Source: Candidatus Omnitrophota bacterium (lineage in GTDB: Bacteria > Omnitrophota > Gorgyraeia > 2-02-FULL-51-18 > JAGOUK01). From it: a DNA stretch of 6,194 bases. Below the pieces are notes generated by a model, which saw nothing but the letters and a program-made list of their open reading frames with translations, did no database searches and was not told the origin of the DNA. The DNA is taken from NCBI GenBank assembly GCA_015231685.1, contig JADGBA010000076.1, positions 1 to 6,194 of the forward strand, read 5' to 3'. Of this stretch, positions 1 through 6,194 are shown one piece after another (the stretch's first letter is position 1; each line of letters begins with the position of its first letter). A program made the position numbers and the translations under genes.

Positions 1-3000
1 GGGCGACAGGACCGAGGCGTTTTACGCCACTCTGGAACGCCTCCTGGAAGACGCCTTTTCGTCGCGCGGAAGCTTGAAAAGCGTGTTGAGCCGCGCGCCT
101 CATCTTGCGGCATACATGGAGTACGTGAAAGCGGTGGGCGGGATCCGGCCGGAGGAGGTTCTCAAGGAACTCTCGGTTCTGGAGAATGATCTGCTCGAAC
201 GGCTTTGTGCCCGGCCGGATGAGCTTCGGCTGATCCGGGCAGAACAAAGCGTTGAGCGCGTCACGAAGCTCCTGGATCTGCGTTTAGCGCCGGATGAATT
301 CCTGGCGTTCCAGCGGGAGCGCGCCGCGTTTTCGATCGAAGAGATCACAGGTTTCTTGAACGAGAAGATCATGCAGGCAGGCAAGCATTATGAGAAAGCG
401 CTGTATCTCAAAGAGGGGTATGCCGACATCATCCGGCGCGCCGCGCGCTTTTATGAACTTACTCTGGAGCGCGACGACCGCTTCGTCCGTGAGACTCTTG
501 CCCGAATGGACGGGGCGGGGGAGGCCGAATCTGTCCTGATCACTGGAGGATATCACACCCCGAATCTTAAGCGGCTTCTTCGCGAAAGGGGCGTGTCGTA
601 CGTGTCTGTCATTCCGCAGGTTCTTCATGAAACGGATTTGGCCGGATACGAGCGTAAGCTTTTGGGGCAGCCGACGCAAGCGCTGAAGACGGCGTCCGGC
701 CTGCGTTCTCCTGTGCTGAAGGCCGGAGCATTGAGACTTCTGGAACAGCGTCTGCTTTGGGAAGTGCCGGGCAGTCCCATCGGGGATTTAAGCCGGGAGC
801 TGGCGGAGTTCCGCGGTAGCGCGGTTGAGGCGCCGGCTGATGAAGCGGCCGCGGTCGGTGTCCGGATGAGCTTGAATGACGGAGAAAAGAAGCGCCTTGA
901 ACCGGCATACCGGGATTTTGGGGCATTTGTTCGGGCAATCCTGGACGAACATGGTTCTTTTGACGCGTGGAAGAGAGCCAACCCGCAATCGCGGATCATG
1001 GTCTTCGCGCGCCACGGGGAGGCGATTTCGAACGTACTGGGGTTTTCGGTGGCCAACGATACATTGGCGCCGCTGACCCTGCGCGGAATCAGACAAAAAA
1101 GAGCCCTGACACGTATGCTCACGAAATCGGGTGTTCCTTTCCAAATTGTCCTCTCCAGCGATTTGGAGCGGGCCTATCGGACCGTGGAGCCTGCCGCCAG
1201 GGCCATTGGGCAAGCGCCTGTTATCCGAACAGAGCTTCGGGAAGCGAGCCCTTTTCCGGAGGGGGGACATCCGCGGTCCATGTTTGCCGGGTTCCGGGAA
1301 AAGATCTACAACGACCTGTTTGCGGATCCTCAAAACTTTCGGCTTGGAAATTTTTCTGTCGCACAAATCCGGCGGGAGATTGATGAGCTGATGTTTGAGA
1401 AAGTGCCTTCAGATTATAATCAGATCATTCTCGCCGGCACACACGGCCGCGTCCTCGAATGGATTCTGACCGAGGCCTTGAGGCTTCCGCCCGCCTCTTT
1501 TGAAGAAGTTACCCGCATTCTGGGAGGGTTTGCGAATGCGGGTCTGACAGTGATGGAGTGGAATGGTTCCGCCTGGAGACTTCTGGTATCGAACGACAAC
1601 TCCTATTTGCCGGAGAACCTGAGGCGCCCAACCCGGGGAGCTTTAATGCGGCAAGTCGAAAAGGCGCGTTATGCCATAAAGGCCCGGTGGCGCCGTTGGG
1701 TTCGGGGAATGAATCCCGGCTATCTGGCGATCTTCAATGATGTTCTGGCGCCGGCGGCGTACTTCCGGCCCGTTTCGCAAGCCGAATTCGCCCGGCGCAT
1801 GGCCCGGATTCAGGCCGGCCCCGGCCGGCCCGCGGGGCAGGGGTTACCCGATTTTGACCACAAGGCGGCTCGTTTGTTTGAAGGTTTTTTTGGCGCGTCT
1901 GCCGGTACGGCGCGGGAGTTTCTGGGACTGGATTCCGATGAGCCGATTCTTGAGTACGACCGCCGGGAGCTCAGCGTGTTTCCGCAGGAGTCGTTTAAAA
2001 GATTCACCCGTCCCGTCCGATTGGTGCATTCCCACCGAATTCAAACCAAACGGGGGGTGCAACGGTTTTTGACAAAGCATTACGTGTATCCGTGGTTTGT
2101 GACGCGGGGATCGTTTTATGGAGCGGCCCTTGAGCGGCAGGCGGTCTTTCTGCCCTGGGTAGGGCGACCGCTTCTCCGGGCGTGGTTAAACCGGGCAATG
2201 GAGCGGGAGGTGATTGATGCCGGTATCGCTCACAGTCTGGATGTGGGGCCCCGGACGGCGGCGATTCCGCTTGGCATCGGAACCGGTATTATCGTTGAGG
2301 AGCTTGAAGGCTGGACGTCTCTCGCGGACGCTCGTCCGGGCGAATCTGAAGAAGGGCTTCTTCTGGCCCGCCGGCTCGGCGAGGCCCTGAGGCGCCTGCA
2401 TCAGCATGACCCGCCCGTGCTTTATGATGAGCTGAAGGCGAATCATATTTTTTGGAAGCGCGATCCGGGCGGAGATATCCGGGTTTGCTTCGTCGATTAT
2501 GGATATCCCGGTTACCTGCACCATCGGTTGTCGCTTCAGCTCGGTGAATCGTTGAGTCTCATTGCTTCTGAAGCCAACGTTTCGGAACTTGAAATTTTCA
2601 GGGTCTATCAGGAAGGGTATACCGGTGATTCATCCGGCGAGAATGCGGGTTCGCGTCTGAGCGGTCGTGATCCGGCGCGGCTTCTCCGGCGTACACTCAA
2701 TCTCGCCAAAGCCGTACGGCGTCAGGCTGACACGGAGGGGCCGCGGCAAATGGTCCTGTACGCGGGGATTCTTGTCAAAGATATCGAGCGCTTTCTGGAT
2801 ACATCCCGGAACGCAGACGGCACAGTGTTTTTGCGGTCGGCGTTTCGGAATTCCGTGGAGTGGCAGGACGATTTTGGGGATATCTTGAAGCTTGCCGGAA
2901 GACACGGAAACGGGTTTCCCGAATCTTCGCGCAGGCGCATGCTAAGGGCGGGGGCGGTTTTGTATGACGCCCAGCTGGCCTGCCTGGCCGGCATGGGCGT

Positions 3001-6000
3001 GCCGGTGAACACCGATCTTCCGGGAGTGGAAGTTCCGGGCGTACCGGGATTCCGTACACTGTATCATCTGACACTCTTTTTGTATGCCCTGAACGGTGAG
3101 GACGGAACCCTGACTGCCGCACACCGGATCCGGATGTTTCCCAACATGGAACTCGACGGCCTTCGAAATTACCATTCTATGCGTCAGGCTTTTGAGGCGG
3201 AGATTGCCGGGCCGGTTCTGGAAGGAAACGATATTGCGCCCGAAGCGTTGTCGGATCCGGAGGATCTGAGTGAATGGGTGCTTACCCGGCAGGCGCAGGA
3301 GGTTGCAAATCTTTCCCGGCTGTTGGCTGATCCGGTCGAGAACATGACTGCCGCTGATATGCTCGTAGAGGGTTATCCCGCGTTGATCCGTCTTGTGCGC
3401 GACGCCTTCGGGGGGCTTGACTTGGGAAGCGCGAGATGGTCCAGGCAAGTATGGCGCCTGGCCGAAATGACGCACCTCGTCAAAGAGCGTTTGAGCCGCG
3501 AGATTGCGGCTGCGCCGCGTTCCGGGCTCAACGGGTATGCGCGCCTCATCGAGGATATGGCGCTTGAATTCGGGCGGCTCGGCGATGCGGTCCCCGAACA
3601 GATAAGGAAGACCGTAGGTGAGGAGGGTGAGCTGCGGCTCGCCCAGCAAATGGAGCTCACGCGCCTGGTTCTGAACGCTTCCGCCTACAGCCTCGATCAG
3701 GGTTCGCGCATGAGTACGGCCATCCGCGAGCTTCTCGAGGGCCGCCACATCTCGCTTGTGATAGCTGAGCAGTTTATCGACACCAGATTCGGCGACAATC
3801 GCTTAATGGAACAGGAGGTTCATCGGCCGTACAAGAGGTTCCATATTGAATCGGTCGAGATTTCAAGGGAGGTCACCGACAAGAGCGGGTATCAGGTCCA
3901 ATGGGACAATGAATACCGCAGCGGCAACATTTGTCTCACGGTGCGGGTGCATCCGCTCCGATTCAACGCCGAGGCCTTTGCGGGTGAATTCGAAACCTTT
4001 GAGGTTGCCGGTGTGGGCCGGATGGTGATCGCGTACCACAAAAACGGCGAGTTTTCGGACTGGAATCTGGCGAAGAACAGGTTTGTTGATGAAACGCGCG
4101 CCGCTTTGGGAGCCCGGCTTGTCGACTGGGAAGGCGAAACCTATGATCTCGAAGACGTCAGGGCTTATCCCGCCGACCCCCGTCACCTGATTATACATCC
4201 CCTGCGTGATTACGATCCCGATGCTTCCGCGGAGGGGGGGATCAGGGCGCTTCTCGGTCTGTTCGGGCGGGAGAGGGCTTTGCAGATCGGCACTGACCCC
4301 GCTTCGGACGAACGCATGCACGTGTCGTATTTGTCGGCCCGGGATGCCCCGGTTTATTTGCAGCGAACGAGTGCTTTGGATTTTGCGGATTTCGAAGAGG
4401 AAGCCGCATCCCCCCGGCTGGCCCGATCCATCGAAGCGTCGGATGAAATCATTCTTACAGGCGGATATGCGGGCGCTTGCCATCTGGACTGGTTTCGGCT
4501 GGTTCTTTCTTTTCGGCTTGCCCGGGGGCTCAAGACAACGGTGTATATTCCGAGAAGCGCGGTTTATGCGAGCAGCCCTGTCATCGCGGACAGCCTCAGG
4601 GGCGAATCCTTTATCCGGAGCGATTATGCAAAGGCGCTTCGTCTGCCCTTTTCGAATGATATTCTAAAGGAAGACCGGTATGTGAGCGGCGCCCTTCCTG
4701 CGGCCGTGTTCGATGAAGGGCAGCTGGTATGGAAGAACAGCGACCGTCCGGCGGTCGTGATTCATCTGTGTGACGAGATTCGGACAAACTTACCGGTCTC
4801 CGGATCCCGGACGCCGGAGCAGAGTTTGACGGAGGCGGTGAAGCGGCTGAGGGAACATTATAACGCGAACATCATGGCACTCGTGGACCACCTTCCCGAA
4901 GGCGAAAACAGAGAGATTATAGGCGGCGCTTTGCGGCAGATGAAGCGCAGTTGTGAACAATTCCTGAGCCCGACCCATGCACTGGGAGGGGACGCCGGGG
5001 CTCTCGATGCTGATGCGCGTGAGGTCGATCGGTACATTGGAGCGATTGTTCCCGGCGGCATACCCATCGAAGTCCACGCGACGTTTTTGCTGTTCCGGAT
5101 AGACTTGACGCGGGTTCGTGTGGAGCTGCAAGCATATTTGGTACAAACCAATGATGCGGAGGATGCCGGGGCGGAATCGGACGATTCAGAATTCCGGAAT
5201 GAGATCGACGATCTGCTTGAAACGCTTCGTGCGAACTCGCCCCTTGTCCGTAGGGTCGGGATCGCGGACGCGCTCCAATTCATGTTCCAAACCCTTTCAC
5301 CCTCGGCGGCGGCTCAGGTGGGCGTGACCCCCGAAAGCGTCCGGTATTATCTTCAAGAAAACGAAAAATTACCCGAAGTTGTGGCAAGTTACCCCTCACT
5401 TCAGGCCTTTGGCAGGCTCGTTACCGCATTGGCTGTTTTGTCTGAATCGAAGCGTTATCGGGTGATTGAGTACATCCGGCATGCCGGATCGGGATCCCGC
5501 GTGACAGAAGAGCGGTTTACTGAGCCGGAGGCACTCGAGGCGCGCATTGGCGAACTTGAAGGCCGGCAGCAGGTCTTTGAGGTTGGTTTTGAAGAGGGGA
5601 TTTACACGCTTCGTTTGAGGGAAGGCGGCCGCTTTGAAGAGGACAACGATTGGTGGGATCGTCCCAGCTGGGAGCTGTACGAGGGCGATACGGTCACCGG
5701 CACGTGGGACCTCGACACTGTCCAACCGCGTCTTCAGAAGGCGTTGAACGGCTCGTTTGACCGATTGGAGGATGCTGATGCGCTTGTTGTCGGATCCAAC
5801 TGTTTCTTCAATGCGCCGCCAAGACTGCTTGAGGATTTTCCCCGGCTTCGGAAGGTGACGTTGATTGATACCGATTACAGAAATATTGCGGAGCATATCG
5901 GCCGGTGGACCCGGCTGCCGGAACCGGTGAGGTCGCGAATCAGTATTGTCCGTGATGATTTCCTTAAACATTCGCCTGAGAGGCCTTACGCCTTGATTTA

Positions 6001-6194
6001 TGCCAATGGTGTAGTGCGCTCCGAGATCTTTGAGCAGAGACTCTCAGAACTCTGGGGGAAGTTCCACGCCGATCTTGTCCAGGGCGGCGCGCTGGTAGGG
6101 GCGGGTTCTTTTCATGATTTGGACGTGCCTCGCGACGGCTCCGTGAAGAGTCTTTTTGAAAAGGCGGCTTTTGAGGTATATCTGAAAACTCCGG
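1..6194 (+). CDS. Giant multi-domain protein, partial at both ends (phosphatase, kinase-like and methyltransferase-like domains)
   Basis: One reading frame, with codons starting at base 2, is open across the entire window: 2,064 sense codons with no TAA, TAG or TGA. Neither the start codon nor the stop codon is present, so the true protein is longer than 2,064 residues. Coding is supported by recognisable domains spread along the same frame: a histidine phosphatase (residues 330-536), a kinase-like domain (617-875) and a methyltransferase-like segment (about 1890-2064), plus strong G/C bias at third positions. No signal peptide can be judged because the N terminus is missing, and no convincing transmembrane helix is seen. 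There is no internal stop, no gap and no convincing internal start with a ribosome binding site, so it is best read as a single polypeptide. Giant multi-domain proteins are known in Candidatus Omnitrophota; placement there is inference. The overall function is unknown. Confidence 0.93.
2..679 (+). other. N-terminal visible domain: helical unit plus GGYH alpha/beta segment, possibly TraB/ChaN-like
   Basis: Residues 1-226. The first 150 or so residues are predicted by eye to be mainly amphipathic helices rich in Glu, Arg and Leu. They lead into a helix with ERDDRFV (residues 156-162), then a beta strand ending in TGGYH (181-185), a helix (NLKRLLRERG) and another strand (VSYVSVIP). The order of an Arg/Asp-containing helix, a hydrophobic strand ending in a Gly-x-His-type turn, a helix and a strand recalls the TraB/PrgY/GumN and ChaN-like superfamily, where a conserved GxxH-type motif sits near the active centre. 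That match rests on a few residues and could be coincidental. The domain starts before the window, so its N-terminal motifs cannot be checked. Activity is not assigned. Confidence 0.35.
680..988 (+). other. Linker between the N-terminal unit and the phosphatase domain
   Basis: Residues 227-329. No recognised family. It contains a short helix (ALRLLEQRLLWEV), an Ala-rich low-complexity stretch around residues 274-284 that looks flexible, and a helix rich in charged residues just before the phosphatase core. It is read as an interdomain connector, not an independent enzyme. Confidence 0.5.
989..1609 (+). other. Histidine phosphatase domain (phosphoglycerate mutase-like, branch 1)
   Basis: Residues 330-536, close to the usual 200 residues of this superfamily. 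Members transfer a phosphate from a substrate to a catalytic histidine and then to water (phosphatases) or another hydroxyl (mutases). The first strand carries ARHGE (336-340), with the nucleophile His338 flanked by Arg337. The motif LSSDLERA (384-391) supplies the typical Ser-Ser-Asp-Leu-x-Arg-Ala element with Arg390. LREASPF (412-418) holds the likely acid/base Glu414. GTHGRV (479-484) gives the second active-site His481. All four catalytic positions appear in the right order and spacing, so the domain is probably active. Substrate cannot be told: relatives act on sugar phosphates, cobalamin precursors, nucleotides or phosphoproteins. Finding it inside a giant chain is unusual, since most relatives are stand-alone proteins. 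Confidence 0.88.
1610..1849 (+). other. Basic helix and Gly/Pro linker between phosphatase and kinase-like domains
   Basis: Residues 537-616. The first part holds an Arg/Lys/Trp-rich helix (about residues 549-568, including KARWRRWVRG) that would be strongly basic and amphipathic; such a helix could contact a membrane surface, nucleic acid or an acidic partner, but this is only inference. The last part, around residues 602-616, is Gly, Pro, Ala and Arg rich and is likely a flexible hinge into the next domain. Confidence 0.5.
1813..1830. repeat. Two copies of the palindrome GGCCGGCC, 10 bp apart
   Basis: The octamer ggccggcc occurs at 1813-1820 and again at 1823-1830, separated by cc. Each copy is self-complementary, so the stretch could pair with itself. 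It encodes the Gly/Pro/Arg/Ala linker ahead of the kinase-like domain. The simplest reading is a GC-rich codon choice in a low-complexity linker, not a regulatory site. Confidence 0.7.
1850..2626 (+). other. Kinase-like domain, closest in layout to lipopolysaccharide (WaaP/Kdo) kinases
   Basis: Residues 617-875. Protein-kinase-like elements occur in the expected order. LTKHYVYP contains Lys692, a candidate ATP-binding lysine on the third strand. The helix RAMEREVIDAGIAH has Glu734 and Glu736 as candidates for the lysine-pairing glutamate, and resembles the RA-x-x-E...GI segment of WaaP-type kinases. IIVEELEGW (764-772) looks like the hinge. LRRLHQHDP precedes the catalytic loop LYDELKANHIFW, where Asp809 and Asn814 have the canonical Asp-x4-Asn spacing. 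FVDYG (830-834) is the DFG-like metal site with Asp832. The C-lobe ends in a helix EIFRVYQEGY as in APH/WaaP-like folds. The usual His of the HxD motif is replaced, and an ATP-binding glycine loop is not obvious. Family members phosphorylate sugars of surface lipids or small molecules; the substrate here is unknown, and a pseudokinase is possible. Confidence 0.6.
2627..3790 (+). other. Unassigned, mostly helical region
   Basis: Residues 876-1263. I recognise no family. The stretch is dominated by amphipathic helices rich in Ala, Leu, Glu and Arg, interrupted near residues 1000-1025 by a Gly/Pro/Val-rich loop (GVPVNTDLPGVEVPGVPG). Helices such as those around residues 1080-1115 and 1155-1185 could form a bundle or scaffold. 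It directly follows the kinase-like domain and may pack on it. There is no hydrophobic run typical of a membrane helix. No function is proposed. Confidence 0.5.
3791..4438 (+). other. Unassigned beta-rich region
   Basis: Residues 1264-1479. The pattern changes here from helices to alternating hydrophobic strands, for example RFHIESVEIS, ICLTVRVHP, FETFEVAGVGRMVIAYH and HLIIHPL, with one helix around FVDETRAALGARL. This suggests a compact beta or alpha/beta domain of about 200 residues. It does not match a family I can name. It leads directly into the TGGY-containing alpha/beta segment and may be its N-terminal half. Confidence 0.45.
4439..4804 (+). other. Alpha/beta segment with a TGGY motif, family unknown
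   Basis: Residues 1480-1601. A strand EIILTGGY (1482-1489) is followed by AGACH with Cys1493 and His1494, a helix (LDWFRLVLSFRLARG), a strand (KTTVYIP) and later another hydrophobic strand (PAVVIHLCDE). This strand-turn-helix-strand order is typical of Rossmann-like or TIM-type alpha/beta folds. The strand-turn motif echoes TGGYH at residues 181-185 near the start of the window. I could not assign a family; resemblance to isochorismatase-type hydrolases is superficial. Confidence 0.4.
4805..5689 (+). other. Unassigned helical region with acidic linker, ending in a small beta segment
   Basis: Residues 1602-1896. Helices around residues 1608-1650 and 1695-1715 flank a short beta segment (IGAIVPGGIPIEVHATFLLF). 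After the acidic linker at residues 1717-1738 come more helices (for example about 1760-1775 and 1798-1825). From about residue 1836 there are charged helices and strands (QQVFEVGFEEGIYTLRL) and a Trp-rich patch (DWWDRPSWELYEGD) that lead into the methyltransferase-like segment. No family is recognised. Part of it is probably an N-terminal extension of that domain. Confidence 0.45.
5150..5215 (+). other. Acidic interdomain linker
   Basis: Residues 1717-1738 are dominated by Asp, Glu, Ala and Ser, with a run reading NDAEDAGAESDDSEF, and no hydrophobic core. This looks disordered and marks a likely boundary between folded units. Confidence 0.6.
5690..6194 (+). other. Class I SAM-dependent methyltransferase-like domain, cut by the window end
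   Basis: Residues about 1897-2064. The spacing of strands fits a class I methyltransferase Rossmann fold: strand 1 ALVVGSNCFFNAP (1927-1939) at the SAM-binding motif I position; strand 2 KVTLIDTD (1951-1958) ending in acidic residues Asp1956/Asp1958 that would bind the SAM ribose; ISIVRDDFL (1980-1988) at the adenine-contact motif; YALIYANGVV (1996-2005) at motif IV; then a helix and GGALVGAG as strand 5. Motif I is not the classic GxGxG: it reads GSNCFFN, so cofactor binding is uncertain. A catalytic substrate pocket cannot be judged because the domain continues past the window. An alternative is a Rossmann-fold dehydrogenase-like or inactive methyltransferase-derived domain. Confidence 0.55.

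Noticed and set aside
116..118. In-frame ATG near the left edge as a possible start codon
   Set aside because: The frame is open upstream to the first base and no ribosome binding site stands out, so this is probably an internal methionine.
967..1383. Short + strand frame overlapping the phosphatase domain
   Set aside because: The overlapping main frame carries the conserved catalytic motifs, and the alternate frame has an odd composition with no family resemblance.
1813..1830. GC palindrome as a transcription terminator
   Set aside because: It lies in the middle of an open coding frame and has no T-run directly after it.
2942..3748. Antisense open frame of 268 codons on the - strand
   Set aside because: It overlaps the giant gene fully, its translation shows no domain or coherent fold, and antisense frames of this size are expected in GC-rich coding DNA with biased third positions.
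4234..4240. Run of seven G residues as a possible frameshift or slippage site
   Set aside because: The main frame continues open on both sides and alternate frames close soon after, so there is no sign of a shift.
3863..4483. Antisense open frame of 206 codons on the - strand
   Set aside because: Same reasoning: wholly inside the giant gene, with no recognisable motif.
4439..4804. Isochorismatase-type hydrolase domain
   Set aside because: Only the strand-GGY-Cys pattern is similar; the catalytic Asp and Lys with proper spacing are not evident.

Overview
The whole window lies inside one very large protein-coding gene on the + strand. The frame whose codons begin at bases 2, 5, 8 and so on has no stop from the first base to the last, which gives at least 2,064 sense codons. 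Both the start and the stop of the gene are outside the window. I see no intergenic gap, RNA gene, insertion sequence, CRISPR array, promoter or terminator. The other reading frames hold only short ORFs that overlap this one. Residue numbers below count from base 2, so residue n begins at base 3n-1; they are not true protein numbers.

The polypeptide reads as a chain of unrelated domains. Residues 1-226 form a mostly helical unit ending in an alpha/beta segment with a GGYH motif, faintly like TraB/ChaN-type proteins. After a linker, residues 330-536 form a histidine phosphatase domain (phosphoglycerate mutase-like) with every expected catalytic residue visible. An Arg-rich helix and a Gly/Pro linker lead to a kinase-like domain at residues 617-875, closest in layout to the lipopolysaccharide kinase (WaaP/Kdo kinase) group. 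About 600 residues follow that I cannot assign, first helical and then beta-rich. Next comes an alpha/beta segment with a second TGGY motif near residue 1486, a helical stretch with an acidic linker, and finally a Rossmann-type segment (residues about 1890-2064) that looks like a class I SAM-dependent methyltransferase and runs off the end of the window.

The sequence is GC-rich with strong G/C preference at third codon positions, and is clearly bacterial in style. Giant multi-domain proteins of this kind are known from Candidatus Omnitrophota and a few other lineages (Planctomycetota, Chlamydiota relatives, Elusimicrobiota). Omnitrophota is my best guess, but there is no taxonomic marker here, so the assignment is tentative. 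A phosphatase, a kinase-like domain and a methyltransferase-like domain on one chain suggest a megaenzyme or a modular toolkit for modifying small molecules, surface sugars or proteins. No hydrophobic segment long enough to be a clear membrane span is visible within the window, so this part looks soluble.
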